Positions 34,848 to 48,658 of a stretch of DNA of 64,000 bases are shown piece after piece. The notes under the pieces are model-generated. The model saw only the letters and a program-made list of their open reading frames with translations. It was not told the origin of the DNA and searched no databases. Every line of letters begins with the position of its first letter. The first letter of the stretch is position 1. The stretch is taken from assembly GCF_014529535.1 (NCBI RefSeq), contig NW_023503941.1, positions 1,212,645 to 1,276,644 of the forward strand, in the 5' to 3' direction. The position numbers and the translations under genes are program-made. Source of the DNA: Bradysia coprophila. Its lineage: Eukaryota; Arthropoda; Insecta; Diptera; Sciaridae.

Positions 34848-37800
34848 TTTCAAAACAACGTTTTCGTCTCGGAAAAAGTCGTCATGATTTGATCTATTTT
34901 GTAAACGTTCCCAATCATTATTCACAACATAAATAACAAACATGTTTTGTTGGCGCAACCTGTAACATAGAATGAAATCGCCCTTTTTTTTAAAACCAAA
35001 TGTTATGCTTTATTGTGTTGTTCCAGTTTGTGAGGAATAATTTGTAGTTTGTTGCTACCTTTTTTGTCTCTACAGTCACTGCTGCACGAATGTAATGTTA
35101 TTTATTTGGAGAAACAACGTTCTTGTGTTCTTTTTTACCTGAAACGTATCTTTGTCATTTGATAGGACTATGCAGATCCCTCAACCAAACCCACTACGCG
35201 AATCAAATGCATAGAAAAGAATCGACGTTCCTTTAGAATGAGTCTAATAAGAATGTATATAGGCGCACGTTGCAATTTACGGAAAAACTATCAATTTAAA
35301 AAAAAAATATTGAAGAAAGTCAAATAACCTAACTAACCTACTTATTACACCGCATATGTATGATTGATTCGATTTATCCATTGATGAATTTCTCACGTAA
35401 CTACTACATTCACGATATCCCAAATTATAAAAATTCTGTAACAGTGTCTGTGTTTCATTCATATAGACGATGAGATTTGACGTCAATGGATTTAATGTAT
35501 CAATGGATGTGCATCCTCAAGTGTATAAATATGGTTGTATGTTCTTTCATCATTGAAAATATTTATGCTATACACCAATACATACAAAAGAATTATAGTG
35601 ACAGAACATCGTAATAATCAATGAATTGATGTGGTCAAGTGACGAAGGTTTTGGTGAGTTTGAAGGAAAATAGGATGGGCGCGCATTCGTTGAGATTTTT
35701 AAAGATCTTTTGTTCCATCTTTTAATGAATGAATAAACCATGTACAGTAAATTTGTGTATTGGTTTCTCTGCCAAATTTTACAGCGAAATGATGAATTTG
35801 CGTTACAACCACGGCAGAGTAAAATAAACCAGGCAGGAGCGGTTCATTTTCGTAACGTCAAATAAGGGACCTAATACGGATGAAAATGAACTCAAATGAA
35901 CACTGACTAAATTGAAAATTTTATTCGAAAAAATGTAGGGCTACTAGATTATCAGGTCCCTTGTCAAACGTCCACTCCTGCCTGGTTAACTTTACTCTGC
36001 CGTGGTTACAACACAAAGTCTACTCTATAATTCATTGACATATGTTACATCGAATTCTTGATTGCTGAATTGCTGTATTGGAAAGTTCTCATTGTGAATA
36101 AATATTTTCACAAAGGGCGAGAAAATATCTATTTTCTCCCTTGCTGAACTCTGAAGCCTTTGTGTGAAAACGTGGGAAATTGCATTTTCTCGGGTGAATT
36201 GCTGCCCTCGCTACATTCTGGCTACACACACCACCCTCTAGAATATCAATTTCCAATTCTTCTTCCTCGTATTTCGCGTATGTACGTCATTGTGTGTAGG
36301 ATCAGTGAGTAAAAATTGTTCTACAGTTTGTTCATTTCATTTTTACACAGTTTCTAAAGATTGTCGATATGTCAGAGTTTTAATGTACCCAGTCAATTAA
36401 GTTCTTCCCAAATTGCGCAATATTTGAATTCGCGATAAGAATTTTAAATTTTGCGCCAAAAATTCATAATTGGGAAGAACTTAATTGACTGGTACATTTA
36501 AAACTCTGACATATCTAAAACAGAGAGATGCTAATATGACGGCTGGGACGCCGTTTCGACGGATAGAGGGAATTTGTCCACATTTCTGAAAAAAATTGAA
36601 CCGTATGCGACCAGCTGTCAAATTGAAAAGACATAACCACAGATTTTTTTTAATACTTCCAGCATCACCAATTTAATGAAATAAATTGCTAACATGATCC
36701 TTGTGGGATCAGAATGAACGTAAGTCCATTATTTTTAAATCAGATTCAGTATTCGTAACAATTTCCGATTTGAAAAAAGCAATTTTGTGACAATTTTTGA
36801 ACGCGTATATCTCAGATAATACGAAAGTACCTTGCAAATAAACCTTTACGTTAATTTGACACCGATGCAAACGTATTTCCATATTCTGTTTCTCGAATCA
36901 TCGTAGTCAAAAATTAATTATTTGTAAACAATCGACCAATTTTGGAAAAAGTCAGCCATTTTTTGACATTTCATTCGTTATATGAAAAGGCTGACAAATT
37001 CCTCTATCCGTCGAAACGGCGTCCCAGCCGTTATCTTAGCATCTCTCTGATCTAAAACTGTGTAAAAATGACATGAACAACTGTATGGACGAAGGTCGAA
37101 AACGACTTTCAAACATAACTGGCGGCGGCAGCGTTAAATGATATATCATAAAATGATCAGAAATACCTGCTGTCCATTTGAAACCATAACGCATATCGGA
37201 CATTTTAACTTACAGTTTTGACATTTGCTGCATGAAAGAGTATTTGTCCCACTGGCAATTATAAATATTTAAATTTTCGGCTGACTTACGGTATTCAACC
37301 CTGTCCATAATCTCTTTGATTTAAGGTCTATGGATGTGGATTCCTTTTGACCTGTATATTTTAGTCGAATTCATAATCATCGTTTTCATTCCATTTTGCC
37401 TTCGTGTTCATGACAGTTGGCAATTCATGCAATAGAGCAAGCATACTTTTGAAAAGGACAACTGTCACACCAGCTACACGGGCAAAAATGAAAAAGGATG
37501 AATTTCTGCTTGTGAGACTTTGCAACAACAACCATGTTTGGTGAATTTATGTTTAGGTTTTCACCGTTTTCACAGAGTTGAGTTGTTCGTCCTCGGAGTT
37601 CAAAATTGAAAAATTCCTCCAACGCATATGAAGTTTCTTAATTATTTTTGCGTATCCTAAAATCGCTTTACCGGTAACGGCCAAGGTTCTGAAAAAACAG
37701 GTTAAGGCACTTCTGAGTTGATCTTTTTGATCACGGTGGCGTGACACACACATTTTGACAAATAGATGCTCTTAATTGAACACAAACATTACAGATTGTT

Positions 37801-39629
37801 TGAAATTCAACTTGTCAAAATTTGTGTGTCACCGCCTTCGTGAGTGTCTTAACCTGTTCTTTCAAACCTTGTTAACGACCGACATTCACGTGAGATAAGC
37901 CTCTGTCCATTTCCGGTCATTTTATTCCCCAATTACGTCATTGCATGTACCCTAAAACATCCATGAATTGGTCTAAGAAGCAAGAAAGGGGTTTGTCAGG
38001 GCCGGATTAGCATTTACAGCGCCCTGGAACGAGCCTTGCAGCGCCGCATAAAAAATTATTAAAAGAAATTGTTTCCTACATTGTCAACCAAATCAATAAA
38101 ATGTTTAACATTTCCTCAAGAATATTTATTTCTAGTAATGGTTAGTTAGAAACGGCGAGCGAGGCGAGGTGCAAGTTTATGATAACATATAACCATATAT
38201 GAATGAGAGATATATGATACCAGAGTTTTCGTGATTAATTCGCAAAACTTTCCCACAAACAAAAATCAAGTAAAGTTATAAAAAGGTTTGCTCGTATTTT
38301 TCGGGATTTTAAGTTTGAAGTTTGTAGAATGAATCCGAAACAATTTTTTCTTGAAATTCTTCTTGAAGAACAAATCAAAATCAAACAAATTTATTTAGCA
38401 AATAGCTATTTTCAAATACAAAGTTCCATAATCTAATCACAGACATTGAAAAATGAACACTACAATTCAAATTTACATCACAATTCTATAGTTTCATTCA
38501 GGTGTTCTTTCAATTTACACTCGAATGTCCTCTCATTATTCTCACTTTTCACTTCCCTTGGAAGATCGTTAGAACATGAAGCGTTGTGAGGAAAACCAAG
38601 AAAAAAACGTGAATTTTTGACACAATATTTGTGATACTGTTACAGTTTCATTATATTGCGAGATTTACTCTACTTGGTAAGGCAATGCACTGCTCCTAGC
38701 ATGAACACTACTTTGACAACGTCGAATTTGGAGCTTTTGTGATGAGAGCTACCGCTTAAGATTTATTGTATTGTGTGTTTGAACTCACACAACTAAAACA
38801 AGTCACCTATCTTCACGAAAGAAACGCAGTGCCTACTGTGACTCCATCAGCGTCCAAATATTTTATGTTCATGCTAGGAGCAGTGCGTTGGGTAAGTGTC
38901 ATGATTCGGAAAAAACGACTTGCGTTGAGCAATTTCAAGGATCTAGGACTCGGGATCCAAAAGTATTGAAGTTTAGGGCACTCTAGAATGATCCTTTGTC
39001 TTCACTCTGAAAGTGTTAGATCTTGAAATTTAGGTAATTGGCCTTGGATTTCGACAAAAAAATCGCGAATAATGCCATGAACAATTTTCAATGGGCGGAA
39101 ACGGATTGTTCTGCAGCTTTTCCAGCTGCTTTATTTGTTTCAAACTCCCGTTGTCCGGCGATCATGAGCAGGTTTCAGCTCATGAGGAATTTACAAAATT
39201 TTCGAAAATTCCTAATGAGCTAAAAGCTTTCCATCATCCGACTATCACCGGCGGCTGACGAAAATGAAGCAATGGAATGGTTATTGAAAATATTTATGTG
39301 TCTTCGCCAGAGCCTCAAGTTCAACTTTTCTAAAGCAGGACCAATACATAAACGCTTTAAATAACCAAATACGAACAGCCTTGGTTAGTCGATGTGCTGT
39401 ATTATTCAAAAATACAAAGTTAGATGTATATATGCATTTCTTGTAGCTCACATTTACCCCAAGAATGTAATGTACAGACGCAAGCGAAGCGAGCGCGAAT
39501 TTTTTTAATCGACGTTGATTGTGCATGACTTATGTTGAACGTGAAATGATTACATTGTCGAGAAAATTTAATTTCTAAGCGCCCCTATTTTCCCAGCGCC
39601 CTGGGCCGGTTCACTTTGCCCATGGGTTA
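34848..39629 (+). repeat. error-rich direct copy of 47,670-52,565
   Basis: Collinear with the cleaner segment downstream, but with many single-base deletions and some substitutions, about one difference per 20-60 bases. It contains noisy versions of the MITE at 48659 (here 35810-36004), the nested inverted repeats at 49185-49980 (here about 36,322-37,083) and the hAT-like element at 50902. It stops at GGGTTA, about 12 bases before the end of that hAT-like element. No gene is supported. Confidence 0.85.
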
Positions 39630-41896
39630 TTTTCGATGTTAGAAAACCTCGACAGACACCTTTTGGACCATCGAGTTTCTTTTGGCAGTTTTGTAGAGTT
39701 TTTAACGCTCTACATCTGCTAGAACATTGTTTTCAGAAATACTCTCAACTTTCCGAGTTATGACCATTTGAAAGTTAAGGTCGTCCGGGGGACTTCTTCG
39801 GCACCTTCGATCCATCAACCTGCTGGAATTAGTTTTCAATGATCTAGCGTTTCTCCGCACAACAGGCTATCGCACCATCCGCCTTCTAAGAATTTAAAAC
39901 TGCGATAAGCCCAATGTGTTATTACGGAAGCACTGGGTTCAGGGAGGTCAGGTCATATACATGCCTCTGTGACAACTTGTAATAATATAAAATCAAAACC
40001 ACCGCTGACCCGGTTGCCGTATTACGGATAATGAGAGAAAATTCCTTACTCTATTGGTTTCGTTCACGTACACAAACGTTAAACATTTGTTATCAACAGT
40101 AAGACAAAAATGACCTTGTTAACGTGTTCCAACAACGTAGCGAAATGTATATGTTAGAGAAACGATGAAGTAAAAGATCATGACTTTGAACACTGCAGAT
40201 AGCGAACATTATTCCCTTTTTCCGAATTACAGGAGGTGGACGGATGGTTTTATACGATGTTTACAACGAAACCACGAATCATTACGTGAATTGTGGTGTA
40301 CATTAGGATTCTAATTTGATAAAACGACTGAAATTTGTCGACTCTATCGGATGCACGATAATAGAATGACAATACTGCGAACATAATAATATTCAAATTA
40401 CTACACCTTCGAACAGAAATGTAAAGTTAGTTTCATGAATAGATAGGTTGTTAGTCGAGAAGTCATTAATAATAAATTTCGGGTGATAAGAGAATGAACG
40501 GATGAATTCGAAATGTGTTAACAAACACACAAAAACATTACAATTTAGTATTCACTTTACAATCAAATGAAGAAGAAAAAAGTCAAGGACGACAGTCAAA
40601 ATTTATTCCTTCGCATGAATATGGAAACCACTTTGAATTTTTATTTTTTTTTTTAGTTGAACTTTTGACGAAAACAAAAAGATAATCTGAGCATGACCGT
40701 CGATACGGCTAGACAGATACTTAGTGGATGCATTTTGTTAATATTGTAGCAAATAAAAATTTCGATTCATGAGATGTCATTTCTCTTTTTTTCGTATACC
40801 AAATCACATTCATCCTACTTTATTCTGTGACTTAGTGGATTCATGTCGAAATCACTTGAAAAAAATCACGAAAAAAAAGTTTCAAAACACACAAAAACAG
40901 CAGACTAGCAAAAAAAAAAATGGTTGGATGTTGTTCATTACACTGTACACGGGTAATCTTCAATGAAGCGTTTTTAGGCAATTGCCTGGCGTCAATAGAA
41001 ATATATATTTTCTAACATGAAACGTTGTTGTCCAAAATTGGATTTCTTGAAAAATTAAAAAAAACGAGTCGATCAGTTTGAACGAATTTGAACAGGCTGG
41101 TAAAAAAATTATGAAAATGTACTTAATCGCAACAATAAATCTTGTTCTCAGTTATTGTGACCTGCACTGTACCTTGGACTTAGTAATGATATTTGAGGCC
41201 AATTTGACGACAGCGAAATTTCTTTTTCAATAGTTCCTCGAGCTCATAAATCCAACACGCACAAACTTATCTAATGTTCCTTTCTGGCCACTTGTCCGTG
41301 TAATTGGCAGCCATGATTCACAAATAATATTAACAATAACAACGCATATCACATTTCCAGGTAATTTCGGGATCTATTTTATCCGATTCCTTCGATAAAT
41401 ACACGTAAAGTAACAAATTTTTAGTTTTGCAATTCTGGAGGAACAATATTTTCATTCGTACAGAAATTCACCAATGAACTGGACTGTCGTACCATGGAGA
41501 ACGTATATTTCGTACAGCAAGATGGATTTTTGTATTCACCATACGTTACACAATTTTGGTTTTTCGAAATCATAGATTCGTTCGATTTTTTTTTTTAGCG
41601 CATTTCTTACCCCTCAAAAATATTCAATAAGGAATGTAGGGAATAAACACTTTTTGGATAATTATTACTTCTGGGACAAAATCTGATATTTCCGGATTAA
41701 GAGGGGAAAACTGTTTTAGAAATTAGTTTGGTCTTGCTGGCTCTTACATTTATTTTCTTGTGATTATGTAAAACAAAACTTTGAAATTTACATACAAACT
41801 GTATCGTTTCTCCAATCATGTCCAATTTTACCGTGAACGTCTTTCCATGCTGTTTCCATGTTTGTTTTTTTACAACAACCGGCAGAGCCGGATTAA
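39630..41896 (+). repeat. error-rich direct copy of 32,507-34,827 (Sik2 exon 1 region)
   Basis: Same order and strand as the original, with frequent single-base losses and small garbled spots (for example around 39,785-39,910). It includes a damaged copy of the Sik2 first exon. It ends GCCGGATTAA, at the same hAT-like terminus where the clean copy stops. Confidence 0.85.
41173..41314 (-). pseudogene. damaged duplicate of Sik2 exon 1
   Basis: It matches the 147-nt exon at 34091-34237 but is 142 nt, with several single-base losses that break the frame. All lie in an error-rich tract, so they more likely reflect uncorrected reads than a true pseudogene. The donor AAG|GTACAG and the start codon are both still visible. 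Confidence 0.7.
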
Positions 41897-43010
41897 TGCA
41901 AATGGATCAAGTAAATGAGCACCTATCTTACCAGTCGGAAAATTCGCTATTAGAATTAATTTCTTTTTGCAAAATTAGCTGGCTTACACATCGTATGCGG
42001 TGACAGAGAAATGATAACAGATGGCGTGTACGGCAAGCGCCATCTAGTTTATCATTTCTCTGATGGTTGACAATTTCGCCCATAAACGTGGCGTCTCGTC
42101 CGATTGCCAACCTAATTGTGCCAATATTAAGGGAGGAGTATTGACTTATAACGGATACACAATGATCGCGTAGAATAATACTCGTTCTCATCTGCCTTAC
42201 AAGGAGTTAGGTTAATTTGATCCACCTGTCAAGATGATCGGCTAACCTCGAAAGAAATACAAAAACTAATGGGATTATATACAACGTATACCGGCGGCAA
42301 TGGTGCAAAAACAAGAACATTTCGACACATGTATTGTGCTTGCAAATGGATTCAAGTAAGGACACCTATTCTTACAATACCCGGCAATGAGTGGTTAAAC
42401 AAGACACATTCGCTACACTGATTGGTGTCACAATATGGATCATATCAGGACACCTATACAGTGAAACCTGATTTAGAATCAAATTTCTGTTTGCCAAAAT
42501 TATGTTTACACATCGTATGGCTGACAGAGAAATGATAACAGATGGCGTATTGCACGGTCCAAGCTCCATCTGTTATCATCTCTTGGTTTTGGACAATTTT
42601 CCTAACGTACATCGTCCGTCCATTCCCAATCCTATTACAAATTAAGAGAGATTATGCTATAACGGACACAATGATCGCCGATATAGACGTGTTTCTTTGC
42701 CTTACAAGGAGTTAGGTTAATTGCATCACCTGTCAAATGAGTCGCTAACACCGAAAGAAATTCTAAAAACATAACGCGAATTATATACTTGCAACGTACC
42801 CGGCGGCAATGAGCGGTAAAACAAGACACATTCGCCTACACATGTTTGTGCTATGCAAATGGATCAAGTAAGGACACCTATCTTGCCAGTGGAAAATTCG
42901 CATTAGAATCAAATTTCTTTGCAAAATTAGCTGTTACACATCGATGAGTGACAATTTACCTAACGTGATGTACTATCTACTAAATTAAGTTATGAATAAT
43001 TTAAAAAAAA
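41897..43010. repeat. about 0.45-0.5-kb tandem repeat, two full units and one partial
   Basis: AAATGGATCAAGTA recurs at about 41,900, 42,345 and 42,858. Each occurrence is followed by CACCTATCTT, GAAAATTCGC and TACACATCG. The shared segments TTACAAGGAGTTAGGTTAAT and GGCGGCAATG also recur at matching offsets. The units differ by many indels, again suggesting raw sequence up to about 42,860. The third unit lacks the small MITE present in the first two. Confidence 0.7.
42004..42061. mobile_element. 58-bp hairpin MITE with hAT-like ends (copy 1)
   Basis: CAGAGAAATGATAA at the left is complementary to TTATCATTTCTCTG at the right. GATGGCG and CGCCATC continue the arms. A second copy lies at 42,527-42,585 preceded by ATGGCTGA, and this copy is followed by ATGGTTGA. 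The third repeat unit shows the site without the element (CGATGAGTGACAATTTACC at about 42,940), which fits an 8-bp target duplication. Confidence 0.6.
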
Positions 43011-43303
43011 AACCATACTAATACCCTATTCTACCCCTCTGCGTTTTCACGGGCTTGGGACCGTTAATAGCATGTGAAACGTGCTATTTAGCCGCATTAG
43101 TTGATATTGCTGTCATTCAAGCAACCGACATTAAAACCTTGAGCGCAATACAAGTATGCACCACAACAAATATCTACTAACATAGCAAACAATATCAGCA
43201 CAACCAAACATACCACACAGCTCAACAATTCTCTTCTGTGTCCTTATTATACATGAGTGCCTTCTTCGGATAACAAAAACAGCTTTGCTTTGATTGGTTT
43301 ACC

Positions 43304-46300
43304 CTTTGACAGCCAATCATCGACTGAAGCATGTCATTGTTTAGGCCGAGATGTTTACTCTTTGACAGCCAATCATCGACTGAAGTATACCATTCTTTTG
43401 GCAGAGATGTTCATTCTTTGACAGCCAATCATCGACTGAAGTATACCATTGTTCTGGCAGAGATGTTTGCTCTTTGACAGCCAATCATCGACTGAAGTGT
43501 ACCATTGTTTTGGCAGAGATGTTTACTCTTTGACAGCCAATCATGGACTGAAGTGTACCATTGTTTAGGCCGAGATGTTTACTCTTTGACAGCCAATAAT
43601 CGACTGAAATATACCATTGTTCTGGCAGAGATGTTCACTCTTTAACAGCCAATCATCGACTATAGTGTACCATTGTTTTGGCAGAGATGTTTACTCTTTG
43701 ACAGCCAATCATGGACTGAAGTGTACCATTGTTTAGGCCGAGATGTTTACTCTTTGACAGCCAATCATCGACTGAAATATACCATTGTTCTGGCAGAGAT
43801 GTTTACTCTTTGACAGCCAATCATGGACTGAAGTGTACCATTGTTTAGGCCGATATGTTTACTCTTTGACAGCCAATCATCGACTGAAATATACCATTGT
43901 TCTGGCAGAGATGTTTACTCTTTGACAGCCAATCATGGACTGAAGTGTACCATTGTTTAGGCCGATATGTTTACTCTTTGAACAGCCAATCTCCAACTAA
44001 AATTATGTCATTGTTTAGGCCGAGATGTTTAGTCTTTGACAACCAATCATCGACTGAAGTATACCATTGTTCTGGCAGATATGTTTACTCTTTGACAGCC
44101 AATCATCGACTGAAGTGTACCATTGTTTTGGCAGAGATGTTTACTCTTTTGACAGCCAATCATGGACTGAAGTGTACCATTGTTTACGCCGAGATGTTTA
44201 CTCTTTGACAGCCAATCATCGACTGAAGTATACCATTGTTCTGGCAGAGATGTTTACTCTTTGACAGCCAATCATGGACTGAAGTGTACCATTGTTTAGG
44301 CCGAGATGTTTACTCTTTGACAGCCAATCATCGACTGAAGTGTACCATTGTTCTGGCCGAGATGTTTACTCTTTGACAGTCAATCACCGACTAAAGCATG
44401 TCATTGTTTAGGCTGAGATGTTTACTCTTTGACAGCCAATCATCGACTGAAGTGTACTATTGTTTTGGCAGAGATGTTCATTCTTTGACAGCCAATCATG
44501 AACTGAAGTGTACCATTGTTTTGGCAGAGATGTTTACTCTTTGACAGCCAATCATCGACTGAAGTGTACTGTTGTTTTGGCAGAGATGTTCATTCTTTGA
44601 CAGCCAATCATCGACTGAAGTATACCATTGTTCTGGCAGAGATGTTCACTCTTTGACAGCCAATCATCGACTGAAGTGTACCATTGTTTTGGCAGAGATG
44701 TTTACTCTTTGACAGCCAATCATGGACTGAATTGTACCATTGTTTAGGCCGAGATGTTTACTCTTTGACAGCCAATCATCGACTGAAGTGTACCATTGTT
44801 TTGGCAGAGATGTTCATTCTTTGACAGCCAATCATCGACTGAAGTATACCATTGTTCTGGCAGAGATGTTCACTCTTTGACAGCCAATCATCGACTGAAG
44901 TGTACCATTGTTTTGGCAGAGATGTTTACTATTTGACAGCCAATCATGGACTGAAGTGTACCATTCTTTTGGCAGAGATGTTCATTCTTTGACAGCCAAT
45001 CATCGACTGAAGTATACCATTGTTCTGGCAGAGATGTTCACTCTTTGACAGCCAATCATCGACTGAAGTGTACCATTGTTTTGGCAGAGATGTTTACTCT
45101 TTGACAGCCAATCATGGACTGAAGTGTACCATTGTTTAGGCCGAGATGTTTACTCTTTGACAGCCAATCATCGACTGAAGTGTACCATTGTTCTGGCCGA
45201 GATGTTTACTCTTTGACAGTCAATCATCGACTGAAGTATACCATTGTTTTGGCAGAGATGTTTACTATTTGACAGCCAATCATGGACTGAAGTGTACCAT
45301 TGTTTTGGCAGAGATGTTTACTCTTTGACAGCCAATCATCGACTGAAGTGTCTCATTGTTTAGGCCGAGATGTTTACTATTTGACAGCCAATCATGGACT
45401 GAAGTGTACCATTGTTTAGGCCGAGAAGTTTACTCTTTGACAACCAATCATGGACTGAAGTATACCATTGTTCTGGCAGAGATGTTTACTCTTTGACAGC
45501 CAATCATCGACTAAAGCATGTCATTGTTTAGGCCGAGATGTTTACTCTTTGACAGCCAATCATCGACTGAAGTATACCATTGTTCTGGCAGAGATGTTTA
45601 CTCTTTGACAGCCAATCATCGACTGAAGTATACCATTGTTCTGGCAGAGATGTTTACTCTTTGACAGCCAATCATCGACTAAAGTATGTCATTGTTTAGG
45701 CCGAGATGTTTACTATTTGACAGCCAATCATGGACTGAAGTGTACCATTGTTTAGGCCGAGAAGTTTACTCTTTGACAACCAATCATGGACTGAAGTATA
45801 CCATTGTTCTGGCAGAGATGTTTACTCTTTGACAGCCAATCATCGACTAAAGCATGTCATTGTTTAGGCCGAGATGTTTACTCTTTGACAGCCAATCATC
45901 GACTGAAGTATACCATTGTTCTGGCAGAGATGTTTACTCTTTGACAGCCAATCATCGACTGAAGTATACCATTGTTCTGGCAGAGATGTTTACTCTTTGA
46001 CAGCCAATCATCGACTAAAGTATGTCATTGTTTAGGCCGAGATGTTTACTCTTTGACAGCCAATCATCGACTGAAGTGTACCATTGTTCTGGCCGAGATG
46101 TTTACTCTTTGACAGTCAATCATCGACTGAAGTATACCATTGTTTTGGCAGAGATGTTTACTATTTGACAGCCAATCATGGACTGAAGTGTACCATTGTT
46201 TTGGCAGAGATGTTTACTCTTTGACAGCCAATCATCGACTGAAGTGTCTCATTGTTTAGGCCGAGATGTTTACTATTTGACAGCCAATCATGGACTGAAG

Positions 46301-46956
46301 TGTACCATTGTTTAGGCCGAGAAGTTTACTCTTTGACAACCAATCATGGACTGAAGTATACCATTGTTCTGGCAGAGATGTTTACTCTTTGACAGCCAAT
46401 CATCGACTAAAGCATGTCATTGTTTAGGCCGAGATGTTTACTCTTTGACAGCCAATCATCGACTGAAGTATACCATTGTTCTGGCAGAGATGTTTACTCT
46501 TTGACAGCCAATCATCGACTAAAGTATGTCATTGTTTAGGCCGAGATGTTTACTCTTTGACAGCCAATCACCAACTAAAGTATGTCATTGTTTAGGCCGA
46601 GAAGTTTACTCTTTGACAACCAATCATCGACTGAAGTATACCATTGTTCTGGCAGAGATGTTTACTCTTTGACAGCCGATCATCGACTGAAGTATACCAT
46701 TGTTTTGGCAGAGATGTTTACTCTTTGACAGCCAATCATCGACTGAAGTATACCATTGTTCTGGCAGAGATGTTCACTCTTTGACAGCCAATCATCGACT
46801 GAAGTGTACCATTGTTTTGGCAGAGATGTTTACTCTTTGACAGCCAATCATGGACTGAAGTGTACCATTGTTTAGGCCGAGATGTTTACTCTTTGACAGC
46901 CAATCATCGACTGAAGTATACCTTTGTTTTGGCAGAGATGTTTACTCTTTGACAGC
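43304..46956 (+). repeat. 56-bp satellite array, about 65 units
   Basis: A consensus unit reads from TTTGACAGCCAATCATCGAC, then TGAAGTATACCATTGTTCTG, then GCAGAGATGTTTACTC. Units fall into a few variants: CATCGAC or CATGGAC; GTATACC, GTGTACC or GCATGTC; TTCTGGCAGAG, TTTTGGCAGAG or TTTAGGCCGAG. Identical variant series recur at 336 bp (6 units) and 896 bp (16 units). Since 56 is not a multiple of 3, the open frames here are accidental. Every unit contains CCAATCA or a close variant. Confidence 0.95.
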
Positions 46957-47392
46957 TCATCACATATTGAAGTTAGTTTATAGCATATCAAAAAATAAAT
47001 TATTGTATCGGTGATAGTGATTAAAGATGCTTAGAAAGTTTAAGAATGGAAAATAAGCTGATCAAAATTACATTGCAAAAATTGTCAGTCAAGGGACCTG
47101 ACCCACCCAAAAGGTGGGACCTAGTTGTAATTACATACTGCTACGTTACACATTTGTACTCGTCACAGTAAATGTGGAACGCATCGCGACTTTTTTTTTC
47201 TTCAATTTTTTCGTTAAATCCATGCGATCTGTACGTGGAGTGTGAATGAATGTCGCCCAATTACCGCGCTCGTGATGAAAGATTCGAACTTATGTGCCTT
47301 CCACATCGTCCCTATCACTTTTTGCTTGATTACCATCAACAGTGCTCTGCGAATTATTTAGACATCTGCGAAGAATTTTAGTCACATACACA

Positions 47393-47534
47393 CACGGAAT
47401 TTTGAAAACCAAGACGTTTTCTGTTTCTGTGTTTTACTTGAGTTTCTGATTTCTCCATATAAAAGTACATGCAAAGTTCACAAAAAACCAGTAAACCACG
47501 AAACAGAAAATGTGTCGGTTTTCAAAATTCCGTG
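47393..47534. mobile_element. 142-bp inverted-repeat MITE
   Basis: CACGGAATTTTGAAAACC at the left is complementary to GGTTTTCAAAATTCCGTG at the right, and TTTTCTGTTTC to GAAACAGAAAA further inside. The mirror copy lies in the right arm near 59,332-59,474. Confidence 0.75.
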
Positions 47535-48658
47535 AGTGTAATAAGTCCAAAATTCGGCTAAGCCTCGAATCAACCAAATTCACACGAAAAATCTACATTT
47601 CATCTTTTTATCCACAGTTATGTGGTGATGACTATCATCACCGCGCGCTGGCATTCAAAGAATAAAACACATTTCAAAACAACGTTTCGTCTCGGAAAAA
47701 AGTCGTCATGATTTTGATCTATTTTGTAAACCGTTCCCAATATCATTTATCAGCAACATAAATAACAAACAGTTTTTTGTTGGCGCAACCTGTAACATAG
47801 AAATGAAATCGCCCTTTTTTTTAAAACCAAATGTTATGCTTTATTGTGTTGTTCCAGTTTGTGAGGAATAGATTTGTAGTTTGTTGCTACCTTTTTTGTC
47901 TCTACCAGTCACCTGCTGCACGAATGTAATGTTATTTATTTGGAGAAACAACGTTCTGTGTTCCTTTTTTACCTGAAACGTATCTTTGTCATTTGATAGG
48001 ACTATGCAGATCCCTCAACCAAACCCACTACGCGAATCAAATAGCATAGAAAAGAATCAGACGGTTCCTTTAGAATGAAGTCTAATAAGAATGTGATATA
48101 GGCGCACGTTGCAATTTACGGGAAAAACTATCAATTTAAAAAAAAAAATTGAAAGAAAGTCAAATAACCTAACTAACCTACTTATTACACCGCATATTGA
48201 TATGATTGATTCGATTTATCCATTGAATGAATTTTCTCACGTAACTACTACATTCACGATATCCCAAATTATAAAAATTCTGTAACAGTGTCTGTGTTTC
48301 ATTCAATATGACGATGAGATTTGACGTCAATGGATTTAATGTATCAATGGATGTGCATCCTCAAGTGTATAAATATGGTTGTATGTTCTTTCATCATTGA
48401 AAATATTTATGCTATACACCAATACATACAAAAGAAATTATAGTGACAGAACATCGTAATAATCAATGAATTGATGTGGTCAAGTGGACGAAGGTTTTGG
48501 TGAGTTTGAAGGAAAATAGGATGGGCGCGCATTCGTTGAGATTTTTAAAGATCTTTTGTTCCATCTTTTAATGAATGAATAAACCATGTAACAGTAAATT
48601 TGTGTATTGTGGTTTCTCTGCCAAATTTTACAGCGAAATGATGAATTTGCGTTACAAC

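Noticed and set aside
43897..44264. Open frames with repeated DSQSWTEVYHC-like units, resembling a repeat protein
   Set aside because: They lie in the 56-bp satellite. The unit is not a multiple of three, so the frames drift, end by chance and recur in mirror form at 63,443.
43304..46956. Regular repeats considered as a CRISPR array
   Set aside because: The repeats are contiguous with no unique spacers, and the window is clearly animal DNA.
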